From Amycolatopsis sp. 195334CR (lineage in GTDB: Bacteria; Actinomycetota; Actinomycetes; Mycobacteriales; Pseudonocardiaceae), in NCBI RefSeq assembly GCF_017309385.1, contig NZ_JAFJMJ010000002.1, forward strand, positions 2,790,001 to 2,854,000: a stretch of 64,000 nt of DNA, written 5' to 3'. The notes under the pieces are model-generated. The model did no database searches and was not told the origin of the DNA. It saw only the letters and a list, made by a program, of their open reading frames with translations. Numbering within the stretch: position 1 is the stretch's first letter; every line of letters starts with the position of its first letter. Shown in pieces: positions 8,218 to 16,505 of the stretch. Both the position numbers and the translations under genes were made by a program.

Positions 8218-9462
8218 ATGGACAAGGTGTTCAGCCGCCGGGCCGCCCTGGTCGCCGGCGCGGGGGTCACCGCCGGTCTCGCGCTGCCGGTCACCGCGCA
8301 CGCCGCCCCGCCCGGCAGCGGCACCCGGTTCGTGCTCGACGCGGACACGCTCGACGGCGGTGAGCAGGTCACGTCGCTGACCCTCGACACCTCGCGGCTC
8401 GGGCCGATCGACCCGGCGAGCCTGACCCCCGGCACGTTCGGCGTGCACGCGAAGGCCACCAGCCCGATCGACACCGGCGGCCAGAACGTGGGCTACGACC
8501 TCGACCGGGCGGTGACCGCGGCGCGGCTCGACCGGCGCGGGAACATCGTGCTCGAACTGAGCCACGCCGAGGGCCAGCCCGGCGGCGGCACCCTCGGTTA
8601 CGTCGGCAGCAAGGGCCGCAACGTCCGGCTGGACCTCGTCTACACCATCACCCAGCACAGCCCGTTCCGCCTGCGGCACGGCAAGCCGGTCACGCTCACC
8701 CGGTTCACCCAGGGCAAGCTGGCCAATCCCGAGGTCGACGCCTTCACCCACCACGCCTCGCGGTCCGGCATGAAGTACCGGCTGTACTCCCCCGGGTCGC
8801 ACCACGGCAGGCGGCCCTTGATCGTCTGGCTCCACGGCGGTGGTGAAGGCGCCTCCCTGCCCGACGGGTACTACGACAACGAGACCACGTTGCGCGCCAA
8901 CCGGGGTGCGCTCGGCTTCGCCACCGAGGAAGCGCAGGAGATCTTCGGCGGCGCCTACGTCGTCGCGCCGCAGAGCACGTCCGCCTGGATGGACGACGGC
9001 CCCCGGTTCGCCCCGCTCATCCACGAGATCATCCGCGACGTGCTCCGCACGCGTCCCGTCGACCCGAACCGCGTGTACGTCGCCGGGTGCAGCAACGGCG
9101 GTTACATGAGCCTGAAGATGACCACGGTCTACCCGGCCGCCTTCGCCGCGTCGGTCCCGATCTGCGGGGTCGTCACCGCGCGGCGGGCGGGCGACCCGCC
9201 GCTGATCCCGGACCCCGAGCTCACCGCGATCAGCACGCCAACTTGGCTGGTCACCTCCCTCGACGACACCACGGTGGACCCGCGGGCCAACACCGTCCAT
9301 GCGCACGAACTGATCCCCGGTTCCCTCGCCACCCTCTACGACCACGTCGTCTGGGACGGCCACCAGTTCCCCGGCCACTGGTCGTGGATCTACGTGGCCC
9401 ACAACGACCCGAGCGCGAACGGCACCCGCCTGTGGCAGTGGATGGCGAAGCAACGCCGGTGA
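8218..9462 (+). CDS. Tat-exported esterase/depolymerase of the alpha/beta-hydrolase fold
   Basis: Predicted 414 aa from ATG 8218 (GAAGGAG seven bases upstream). It has a Tat signal (SRRAALVAGAG) and cleavage near AHAAPP. Residues ~30-180 form an N-terminal beta-rich domain. The catalytic part contains PLIVWLHGGGEG (oxyanion region), VAGCSNGGYMS with nucleophile Ser292, the acid region TSLDDTTVDP, and DGHQFPGHWSW with the catalytic His. The layout resembles peptidase/esterase proteins annotated as PHB-depolymerase-like or CE1-like. It is probably co-transcribed with the BNR protein and may remove esters from the same polymer. It ends against the convergent P450 gene with no gap. Confidence 0.85.
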   Translation: MDKVFSRRAALVAGAGVTAGLALPVTAHAAPPGSGTRFVLDADTLDGGEQVTSLTLDTSRLGPIDPASLTPGTFGVHAKATSPIDTGGQNVGYDLDRAVTAARLDRRGNIVLELSHAEGQPGGGTLGYVGSKGRNVRLDLVYTITQHSPFRLRHGKPVTLTRFTQGKLANPEVDAFTHHASRSGMKYRLYSPGSHHGRRPLIVWLHGGGEGASLPDGYYDNETTLRANRGALGFATEEAQEIFGGAYVVAPQSTSAWMDDGPRFAPLIHEIIRDVLRTRPVDPNRVYVAGCSNGGYMSLKMTTVYPAAFAASVPICGVVTARRAGDPPLIPDPELTAISTPTWLVTSLDDTTVDPRANTVHAHELIPGSLATLYDHVVWDGHQFPGHWSWIYVAHNDPSANGTRLWQWMAKQRR

Positions 9463-10647
9463 TCACGCCGCGTGGACGGTCATCGGCAGCGAACGCCACG
9501 CCCGCAGGGTGTTGTTCAGGTGCGGGCGTGGCGGGCCGGTGAGTTCGAACCGCGCCACGCGGCGGGCCAGCGCGGTCAGCAGCGCCTCGGCTTCCAGGCG
9601 CGCCACGTGCTGGCCGACGCAGTGGTGAAGGCCCATGCCGAAGCCGACGTGCCCGGACGGGTCGCGGGTCAGGTCGAAGGTGTCCGGGTCCGGCCACCGG
9701 CGCGGATCCCGGTTCGCGGCGGCGAGGAACATCAGCACCTTGCGCCCGGCGGGGATCGGCACGCCGCCGACGGTCCGCTCGCTCGTCGTGGTGCGGAAGA
9801 ACGTCTGCACCGGGGACTGCCACCGCACGGCCTCGTCGAACGCGATGCGGGCGAGCCCCGGCTGCTCGCGCACACGTTGCCACTGCTCGGGATTCGTGGC
9901 GAACGCGTACAGGACGGCGGCGAGCCCGTGGACCGTGGTGTCCACGCCCGCGGTGAGCAGTGAGCGGACCACCAGCGGTGCCTGCTCCGGGGTGATGTCG
10001 CCGTGGTCGGCCGCGGCCCAGATCCGCGCCCCGAAACCGTCCGGCGCGAGGGCTTCCCTGGCGCACTGCGCCGCGACCCAGCCCGACAGTTCCGGGACAC
10101 GCGGTTCGCCCTTGGCGACGAGCGCGTTGCGCGGGCCGAACGCGTTGAAAGCGTGATCGCCGTAGGGCAACAGGTTCTCCCGGCCGTCCCGGCCGATTCC
10201 GACCGCGTCGGGGAACACCCGCAACGGGAACGCCTCGGCCAGCGCGGGCACCGCGTCCAGTTCGACTTGGGTGCCCGTGCCGGGCAGCAACTCCCCCACC
10301 AGCCGTTCGGCCTCGGCGAACCAGGATTCGCGCAGCCGCCCGAGCGCCCGCGGCCCGACGACCGAGGAGAGCACCGCGCGCGGGGCGTCGTGGTGGGGCG
10401 GGTCGGCTTCGAGCAGCAGGCTCGGTGGCCGCCAGGGTTCTTCGTCGCGGAAGTTCGCCAGGCCGACCCCGGAAGAGGACTCGAAGTGCTGCCAGTCGGC
10501 CAGCACCTCGCGCACCTCGGCGTACCGGGCCAGCGCGAACACGTCGTACTTCGGCAGGTGCACCACGGGTCCGGCGTCACGCAGCGCGGTGTGGACGCGG
10601 TGCGGGTCGGCGAGCACTTCCGGGGAGAACGGGTCGAGGAGGTTCAC
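9463..10647 (-). CDS. Cytochrome P450 monooxygenase
   Basis: Predicted 394 aa. The heme loop FGMGLHHCVGQ has Cys343 as thiolate ligand. The I-helix motif GVDTTVHG and the K-helix ExxR (EAVRW) are also present, so all key P450 elements are intact. GTG 10647 is used because it overlaps the stop of the upstream reductase in a GTGA junction, implying translational coupling. The partner is a phthalate-dioxygenase-type FMN/2Fe-2S reductase, the combination fused in CYP116B enzymes; here the two are separate polypeptides. Within an aromatic catabolic island the likely job is O-demethylation or hydroxylation of an aromatic substrate. That role is inferred from context. Confidence 0.93.
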   Translation of the reverse strand: MNLLDPFSPEVLADPHRVHTALRDAGPVVHLPKYDVFALARYAEVREVLADWQHFESSSGVGLANFRDEEPWRPPSLLLEADPPHHDAPRAVLSSVVGPRALGRLRESWFAEAERLVGELLPGTGTQVELDAVPALAEAFPLRVFPDAVGIGRDGRENLLPYGDHAFNAFGPRNALVAKGEPRVPELSGWVAAQCAREALAPDGFGARIWAAADHGDITPEQAPLVVRSLLTAGVDTTVHGLAAVLYAFATNPEQWQRVREQPGLARIAFDEAVRWQSPVQTFFRTTTSERTVGGVPIPAGRKVLMFLAAANRDPRRWPDPDTFDLTRDPSGHVGFGMGLHHCVGQHVARLEAEALLTALARRVARFELTGPPRPHLNNTLRAWRSLPMTVHAA

Positions 10648-11582
10648 AGGTCCAGCACCAGCCGATCGGTGAGGGAACGCGAGACACACGGGAACATGCG
10701 ATCACCGCGGCCGCGGTCGTCGGTGATCGAGTCGCGGTGGTCGGGCGCGCCCGCGAGCACCGCGGTCTCGCAGGTGCCGCAGGTTCCCGTACGACAGGAG
10801 GACAGCACGGGAACGCCCGCCGAGCGGACCGCGTCCAGCACCGACTGTCCTCTTGCGACGGTCACGCATCGTCCCGAGCGGCGCAGTTCGACGTCGAAGG
10901 GTTCGTTCCGCACCGGTTCGGGCAGGACGGCGGGCACGAAGCGCTCGGTGCGCAGCAGACCGGGCGGCCAGTCCGCGCACCGGGCCTCGACGGCGGCCAG
11001 CAGTGGTGCCGGACCACAGCAGTAGACCTTCACGTCGGCAGCGGGTTCCGGTAGCCAGGCGGCCAGGTCGAGCAGTCCGCGCTCGTCCTGCGGCACCACC
11101 GTGACCCGGTCGCCGTGGCAGGCCAGTTCGCCGGTGAAGGCCATCGACGCCCGGGTGCGCCCGCCGTACAGCAGGTGCCAGTCGGCGCCGACGAGCACGG
11201 CCTGGCGCACCATGGGCAGCATCGGGGTGATGCCGATCCCGCCGGCGATGAACAGGTACCGGCGGGCGGGCACCATCGGGAAGTTGTTCCGCGGCCCGCC
11301 GATCGCCACCCGGTCGCCGACCGCGAGGTGGTCGTGCACATAGGCCGATCCACCGCTGCCGGACGGCTCGCGCAGCACCCCGATCCGGTAGTGGTGGGCG
11401 TCCCAGCGGTCCCCGCAGAGCGAGTACTGGCGCGACAGTCCATTCGCGAGGACCACGTCGATGTGCGCGCCCGGGGTCCAGTCCGGCAGCCGGACGCCGT
11501 CCGGGTGGGCCAGCGTCACGGCCACGACGCCGTCGGACACGACGTCCTTCGCGCGGACCTGGAGTTCGAGCCGTTCCGCCAT
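10644..11582 (-). CDS. Phthalate-dioxygenase-reductase-type FMN/2Fe-2S oxidoreductase
   Basis: Predicted 312 aa; supplies electrons from NAD(P)H to the adjacent P450. Domain order is FMN-binding (LSRQYSLCG, the R-x-Y-S motif), NAD-binding (RRYLFIAGGIGITPMLPM, YCCGPAPLL) and a C-terminal plant-type ferredoxin with cysteines in SSCRTGTCGTC and a later MFPC. This order is that of phthalate dioxygenase reductase and VanB-type reductases. ATG 11582 is preceded by GAGGAGC. It overlaps the P450 start by 4 bp and lies 70 bp downstream of the IclR gene. Confidence 0.93.
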   Translation of the reverse strand: MAERLELQVRAKDVVSDGVVAVTLAHPDGVRLPDWTPGAHIDVVLANGLSRQYSLCGDRWDAHHYRIGVLREPSGSGGSAYVHDHLAVGDRVAIGGPRNNFPMVPARRYLFIAGGIGITPMLPMVRQAVLVGADWHLLYGGRTRASMAFTGELACHGDRVTVVPQDERGLLDLAAWLPEPAADVKVYCCGPAPLLAAVEARCADWPPGLLRTERFVPAVLPEPVRNEPFDVELRRSGRCVTVARGQSVLDAVRSAGVPVLSSCRTGTCGTCETAVLAGAPDHRDSITDDRGRGDRMFPCVSRSLTDRLVLDL

Positions 11583-11652
11583 GGGCGCTCCTCGTTCCGG
11601 GAATCCCGTGAGGATCGGCGACCCGCGGCGGCGGCCACCACCCGATTCTCGC

Positions 11653-12405
11653 TCAGCGAGAAAGCGCGGCCCGGATCCGCTGGATGCCCAGCGCGGCGGT
11701 CGACAACGCGGGCACGGCCCGGCGCGCCGCGCCGTCGTTCGGCACCACCACGCCGAGCGCGGCGTCCACCACCCCGTCGGCGTCGCGCACCGGGACCGCC
11801 ACGCCGGTCGCGTCGGGGTGGATGTGCCCGGGGCAGACGACCGCGCCCGTGCGCCGGATCTCGGCCAGCACGCGCCGCAGCCGCCGGGGTTCGGTGATCG
11901 TGTGTTCGGTGTAGGGCCGCAGCCGTCCGCCGAGCACCTCGTCCTGGACCTCGGCCGGGGAGAAAGCCAGCAGCACCAACCCGGCCGACGAGGCGTGCAG
12001 CGGCAGCCGCCCGGCCACCCGCGTCACGTTCACCACGGCTCCCGGCGCGGACAACCGCTCCACGAAAAGAACTTCCCTGCCCTCGCGCAAACCCAGCTGG
12101 ACGTGGTGGCCGACGACACCGTGCACGTCCTCCATGAACGGCATCGCCGCCTGCCGCAACCCCAGTGTCGGCGCCGCCCGCGACGCGACCTCCCACAGGC
12201 GGACGCCCACGCGGACCCGGCGATCCTCCTGCCGTTCCAGCCAGCCTGACCGCACCAGCTGCTCGACCAGCCGGGAGACCGTCGGCACGGGCAACCCCGT
12301 CCGCCGCGCGATCTCCGAGACGCCGAGCGCCCGCTCCTCCGGCGCGAACGCCTCGACGATCCGCGTCACCCGTGACACCAGCGATTCGCCGGCTCCGTCC
12401 CCCAT
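11653..12405 (-). CDS. IclR-family transcriptional regulator
   Basis: Predicted 250 aa with an N-terminal winged HTH (LGVSEIARRTGLPVPTVSRLVEQLVRSGWLER) and the C-terminal IclR effector domain ([57 protein letters not shown]). IclR proteins often control aromatic-acid catabolism. ATG 12405 lies 3 bp after the LysR stop, so both regulators are in one transcript leading into the reductase/P450 pair. The most likely targets are that pair and the divergent ring-cleavage operon. Confidence 0.93.
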   Translation of the reverse strand: MGDGAGESLVSRVTRIVEAFAPEERALGVSEIARRTGLPVPTVSRLVEQLVRSGWLERQEDRRVRVGVRLWEVASRAAPTLGLRQAAMPFMEDVHGVVGHHVQLGLREGREVLFVERLSAPGAVVNVTRVAGRLPLHASSAGLVLLAFSPAEVQDEVLGGRLRPYTEHTITEPRRLRRVLAEIRRTGAVVCPGHIHPDATGVAVPVRDADGVVDAALGVVVPNDGAARRAVPALSTAALGIQRIRAALSR

Positions 12406-12408
12406 GGG

Positions 12409-13329
12409 TCAGCCGTCGGCCGCGGTGAGTGCCGCGGCCGCCCGGACCACCAGGTCCCGGAAGTACCGGTGTTCGGGATCGTTGTCGTACATGGGATGCC
12501 ACCACAGCGCTTCCACCAGCGGCCCGGCCTCGAACGGGCAAGGCAGCGCCCGCACGCCGAGTTCGGCGGGAATCCGCGCGGCGAGCCGACGTTGCAGCAG
12601 CGCCACCCGGTTCGAACCGCTGACGAGGGCGGGAACGCCGAGAAAGGTCTCGGTGACGACCTGCACGCGGGGTTCGATGCCGAGCATGCGCATCTGCCGC
12701 GCGGCCGGGGTCGACGCGGTCGGGCCGTGGTAGGTGACCACCCACGGCAACGTCTCCAGCTGCCGGACGGTCAGCTCGGCGCCGACCTCCTCGTTGTCCG
12801 CCGAGACCAGGCAGACCCAGTCGTCGAGGTAGAGGTCCTGGTGCGGCAGGTCGGTGACGAACCCGTGCGGGAGCAGCAAAAGGTCGATGTTCGTCAGCAC
12901 CTGCGCACCCGCGTCTACCACCTCGGGCACGCTGGCGATGAACTTCAGCCGCGCGCCCGGCGCTTCCGCGGCGAGCAGTTCGACGATGGCCGGGGCGAGC
13001 ACGGCCACGCCGTAGTCACTGATCACCATGGAGAACTCGCGTGCCGACGTGGCGGGCGTGAAGTCGGGTTCGGCGGCGAAAACCCGTTCCACGCCGGTGA
13101 TCGCCACGCGCACGCGTTCCTTGAGCTGGGCGGCGAGCGGGGTCAGCCGGTAGGAGTTGCCGACCCGGACCAGCAGCTCGTCGCCGAAGTAGCGGCGCAA
13201 CTTGGCCAGGTGGGCCGACACCGCGGGCTGGCTCAGGCCCATCTGCTCGGCGGCCCGGCTGACGCTGCGCTGCGCCAGCAACGCGTCGAGCGCCACGAGC
13301 AGGTTGAGGTCGAGGCGGGCGAGTTTCAC
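12409..13329 (-). CDS. LysR-family transcriptional regulator
   Basis: Predicted 306 aa from GTG 13329. The N-terminal HTH RSVSRAAEQMGLSQPAVSAHLAKLRRYFGD is of the NodD/PcpR subgroup (LDLNLLVALDALL start). A PBP2-type effector domain follows from about residue 90. It is divergent from the ring-cleavage operon. A TGATA-N5-TATCA LysR box lies in the 107-bp gap between them, a standard arrangement for autoregulation and inducer-dependent activation of the divergent operon. Confidence 0.93.
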   Translation of the reverse strand: MKLARLDLNLLVALDALLAQRSVSRAAEQMGLSQPAVSAHLAKLRRYFGDELLVRVGNSYRLTPLAAQLKERVRVAITGVERVFAAEPDFTPATSAREFSMVISDYGVAVLAPAIVELLAAEAPGARLKFIASVPEVVDAGAQVLTNIDLLLLPHGFVTDLPHQDLYLDDWVCLVSADNEEVGAELTVRQLETLPWVVTYHGPTASTPAARQMRMLGIEPRVQVVTETFLGVPALVSGSNRVALLQRRLAARIPAELGVRALPCPFEAGPLVEALWWHPMYDNDPEHRYFRDLVVRAAAALTAADG

Positions 13330-13353
13330 CCGGCGAGGCTACATCCACCGGAC

Positions 13354-13368
13354 TGATATCGCCTATCA
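13354..13368. promoter_or_regulatory. LysR box between regulator and ring-cleavage operon
   Basis: TGATA-TCGCC-TATCA is a perfect inverted repeat with the T-N11-A spacing of LysR binding sites. A further half-site TGATA occurs at 13385-13389, in the position of an activation site closer to the operon. Confidence 0.7.
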
Positions 13369-13436
13369 CCGAATTCGTCTTCCCTGATACCGCCGCGGTG
13401 CTCGAACCTGGTGGTGTCGCTCAAGGAGGTACGACC

Positions 13437-14402
13437 GTGCTGGACCGGACCGATCCCGAGGGAGCCATCGCCGCCGCGGCGAAGCGCTGTTCGAACTGGG
13501 GCCGCTGGGGTGCCGACGACGTGCTCGGCACGCTGAACTTCCTCGATGAAGCCAACCGGCGCGAGGGCGCCGCGCTGGTGCGCCGCGGTAGCAGTTTCTC
13601 GCTGGCGCAGTCGTTCGACATGAACGGCCCGCAGAAGGGCTGGCGGCGCCGGACGAACCCGGTGCACACGATGCTGGACACCGGAACCGACGCCGAGCGC
13701 GGCACCCAGGGCTTCCCGCACGGGCTCGGCGGTGCCGACGACGTCGTCTTCATGCCGTTGCAGGCTTCGACGCAGTGGGACGGGCTCGGGCACATCTTCG
13801 ATCACGGCCTGGCCTACAACGGCCGCCGCGCGGGCGAGGTCGTCACCAGCGAGGGCGACCAGGTGACCGGCATCGAGACGGCCGCCGCGGTGATCGCCGG
13901 TCGTGGCGTGCTGCTGGATGTGGGACGCGCGGTCGGCGACGACGGTGAGTTGCCGGACGGGTTCGCCATCACCGAGGAACACCTGGAACGCACCATCGCC
14001 GCGCAGGGCGAATCCGCCCGCGTGGGCCGCGGCGACCTGGTGTGTGTCCGAACCGGACGGTTGGCGCGGGCCCGCCGCGAAGGCTGGGGCGACTACGCGG
14101 GTGGTGCCTCGCCGGGCCTGTCGTTCACCACCGCGGACTGGCTGCACCGCACCGAAATCGCCGGGATCGCCACCGACACCTGGGGGTTCGAGGTGCGGCC
14201 CAACGAGTTCGAGCACGCGTTCCAGCCGCTGCACCAGGTCGTCATCCCGCACCTCGGGCTGTTCGTCGGCGAGATGTGGGACCTCGACGCGCTGGCCGCG
14301 GACTGCGTGGCGGACGGGGTGTGGGAGTTCTTCCTCGTCGCCGCCCCGCTGCCGGTCACCGGCGCGGTCGGCAGCCCGGTCAACCCCCTCGCGATCAAGT
14401 GA
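13437..14402 (+). CDS. Cyclase-family (PF04199) hydrolase
   Basis: Predicted 321 aa from GTG 13437 with AAGGAGG upstream. No signal peptide, so cytoplasmic. The metal-site region STQWDGLGHIFDHGLAYNG is the actinobacterial form of the cyclase motif. HLERTIAAQGESARVGRGDLVCVRTG and WLHRTEIAGIATDTWGFEVRPNE are the other conserved segments. It is first gene of a five-gene operon for oxidation and cleavage of an aromatic ring; members of this family in such operons hydrolyse lactones, amides or ring-fission products. It is related to, but clearly different from, the exported cyclase-family protein at 5.4-6.7 kb. Confidence 0.88.
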   Translation: MLDRTDPEGAIAAAAKRCSNWGRWGADDVLGTLNFLDEANRREGAALVRRGSSFSLAQSFDMNGPQKGWRRRTNPVHTMLDTGTDAERGTQGFPHGLGGADDVVFMPLQASTQWDGLGHIFDHGLAYNGRRAGEVVTSEGDQVTGIETAAAVIAGRGVLLDVGRAVGDDGELPDGFAITEEHLERTIAAQGESARVGRGDLVCVRTGRLARARREGWGDYAGGASPGLSFTTADWLHRTEIAGIATDTWGFEVRPNEFEHAFQPLHQVVIPHLGLFVGEMWDLDALAADCVADGVWEFFLVAAPLPVTGAVGSPVNPLAIK

Positions 14403-14422
14403 ACGTCCACAACGGAGGCCCC

Positions 14423-15544
14423 GTGCCCCTCGACAGCGTGCTGGTGACCGGTACCGGCCTGGCCGGTACCGCCACCGCCATCCTGCTCGCGTCGCGTGGC
14501 GTGGCGGTGGACCTGGTGGAGGTCGATCCCGGGGTGACCGCCCTCGGCTCCGGCATCACTCTGCAGGGCAACGCCTTGCGGGTGCTGCGCGACCTCGGCG
14601 TGTGGGACCGGGTGCGGGCCGAGGGCTTCGCCTTCGACGACCTGGGCCTGCGCGCACCGGACGGCACCCTGCTGGCGGAGATCCCGGACGCGCGCACCGG
14701 CGGCCCCGGCCTGCCCGCCACGCTCGGCATGCCGCGGCCCGCACTGGCACGGATCCTCACCTCCCGCGCGCGGGAGGCGGGCGCGAAGATCCGGTACGGC
14801 GTGGCCGCGACCGGGCTGCACCAGGACGGCACCGGCGCGGACGTGTCCTTTTCGGACGGTGGGACGAGCCGGTACGACCTGGTCGTCGGGGCGGACGGCA
14901 TCCGCTCGGCGACCCGCCGCCTGGTCGGCATCGAGGTGGAACCCCGGCCCACCGGCATGGGTATCTGGCGTGCGTTCGGGCCGCGACCGGCTTCGGTCAC
15001 CCGTACCGACCTGGTCTACGGCGGCCCGTGTCACATCGCCGGTTACTGCCCCACCGGGGAGGATTCGCTCTACGCCTACCTCGTGGAGGACGCGCGGGAC
15101 CGCGGTGGGCTCACTCCCGCGCAGCGGCTGGCGGTGATGCGGGAGCTGGCGTCGGGTTACCACGGGCCGTGGGACGAAATCCGCGAGACGCTCCTCGACC
15201 CGGACCGGGTGAACTACACGCGGTTCGAGACGCACGTGCTGCCACCGCCGTGGCACCGCGGCCGCGTTGTGCTCATCGGCGACGCCGCGCACTCGTGCCC
15301 GCCCACCCTCGCCCAGGGCGGCGCCCAGGCACTGGAGGATGCCGCCGTCCTCGCCGAGCTCCTGCTCGACACCGGCTCCGTCACCGAGGAACTGCTGAGC
15401 GCGTTCACCGCCCGCCGCTTCGACCGGGCCAGAACCGTCGTCGAAGCCTCCAACCAGCTCGGCCAGTGGCTGCTCGACCGTGAGCAGGGTGACGTACCCG
15501 GCCTCATGGGCCGCGTCGCCGCACTGGTCTCCCACCCCGCCTGA
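14423..15544 (+). CDS. FAD-dependent aromatic hydroxylase (PHBH/salicylate-hydroxylase type)
   Basis: Predicted 373 aa from GTG 14423 (CGGAGG upstream). Group A flavin monooxygenase: TGTGLAGTATAILLASRG is the FAD-binding Rossmann loop, DLVVGADGIRSATRR the DG motif, and VVLIGDAAHSCPPTLAQGG the ribityl-binding GD motif. Such enzymes ortho-hydroxylate phenolic acids with NAD(P)H and O2, producing the catechol-type substrate needed by the extradiol dioxygenase immediately downstream (17 bp). The exact substrate is unknown. Confidence 0.92.
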   Translation: MPLDSVLVTGTGLAGTATAILLASRGVAVDLVEVDPGVTALGSGITLQGNALRVLRDLGVWDRVRAEGFAFDDLGLRAPDGTLLAEIPDARTGGPGLPATLGMPRPALARILTSRAREAGAKIRYGVAATGLHQDGTGADVSFSDGGTSRYDLVVGADGIRSATRRLVGIEVEPRPTGMGIWRAFGPRPASVTRTDLVYGGPCHIAGYCPTGEDSLYAYLVEDARDRGGLTPAQRLAVMRELASGYHGPWDEIRETLLDPDRVNYTRFETHVLPPPWHRGRVVLIGDAAHSCPPTLAQGGAQALEDAAVLAELLLDTGSVTEELLSAFTARRFDRARTVVEASNQLGQWLLDREQGDVPGLMGRVAALVSHPA

Positions 15545-15561
15545 TCACGAAGGGCAAGCTG

Positions 15562-16500
15562 ATGACCGATCGGTTGATCACCCATCTGCGGCACGTCGAC
15601 CTGGCCGTGCCCGACCACCGCAAGCAGCTCGAGTTCTACACCGGCACCTGGGGCCTGCAGACCGAGCACACCGACGGCGGGCTGTCCTTCCTGGCCGCCG
15701 AGGGCTCGCCCGAGCAGTACGTGGTCCGGCTGCGCCAGGCCGAGGACAAGCGCATCGACCTGATCGCCTTCGGCGCCGCCACGCCGTCCGATGTGGACAC
15801 ACTGGCCGGACGGCTGGCGACCGGCGGCGTGCGGCTGGTCAGCGAACCCGGCACGCTGGCGACGCCGGGTGGTGGTTACGGCTTCCGGTTCTTCGACAAC
15901 GAGGGCCGCACGATCGAGATCAGCGCGGACGTGGCCACCCGCGACCACCGCAGGATCGAGGCGGGCGAATCGATCCCGGTGCGCCTGTCCCACGTGGTGG
16001 TCAACTCCGCCGAGCCCGAGCAGACGCGCGCGTTCTACGAGCGGCACCTCGGGTTCCGGCTGTCGGACACGCTGATGCACCCGCACCGGGGCGAGATGAT
16101 GTACTTCCTGCGGATCAACGCCTGGCACCACAGCCTGGCCATCGCCCGCTGCCCGCACCCGTCGCTGCACCACGTGTCGTTCGAACTGCGCGGCCTGGAC
16201 GAGTACCTGCGCGGCACCGGCAGGCTGCTGCGCGCCGGGGTGGAGAAGATCTGGGGTCCCGGCAGGCACCTGGCGGGGAACAACACCTTCAGCTACTTCC
16301 TCGACCCGCACGGGAACACCCTCGAATACACCACCGAACTCGAACTGGTCGACGAGGACACCTGGCACCCGAACCTGCACGACTTCACCCGGCCCGAGGT
16401 GTCCGACCAGTGGGGCACGGCGAACGCGATGAACGAGTTCGTCGCCTCCCGGTCGTTCAACGATCCCGACCGGGGCCTCTTCGTGCCCCCGCCGGTGTGA
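15562..16500 (+). CDS. Type I extradiol ring-cleavage dioxygenase (two VOC domains)
   Basis: Predicted 312 aa, the usual length for two-domain extradiol enzymes. The N-terminal VOC module (HLRHVDLAVPDHRKQLEFY) is followed by the catalytic module. The expected Fe(II) ligands are His144 (LSHVVVNS), His203/His204 (PSLHHVSFEL) and a Glu in HGNTLEYTTELE (Glu255 or Glu259). ATG 15562 follows GGGCAAGCTG. It would open the ring made by the upstream hydroxylase. The GTGTGA end overlaps a possible GTG start of the next gene, consistent with translational coupling. Confidence 0.92.
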   Translation: MTDRLITHLRHVDLAVPDHRKQLEFYTGTWGLQTEHTDGGLSFLAAEGSPEQYVVRLRQAEDKRIDLIAFGAATPSDVDTLAGRLATGGVRLVSEPGTLATPGGGYGFRFFDNEGRTIEISADVATRDHRRIEAGESIPVRLSHVVVNSAEPEQTRAFYERHLGFRLSDTLMHPHRGEMMYFLRINAWHHSLAIARCPHPSLHHVSFELRGLDEYLRGTGRLLRAGVEKIWGPGRHLAGNNTFSYFLDPHGNTLEYTTELELVDEDTWHPNLHDFTRPEVSDQWGTANAMNEFVASRSFNDPDRGLFVPPPV

Positions 16501-16505
16501 TCGCC

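Noticed and set aside
12409..13329. Joint carotenoid or isonitrile control by the first LysR protein
   Set aside because: It is 30 kb away, and its own LysR box lies in the divergent ring-cleavage promoter.
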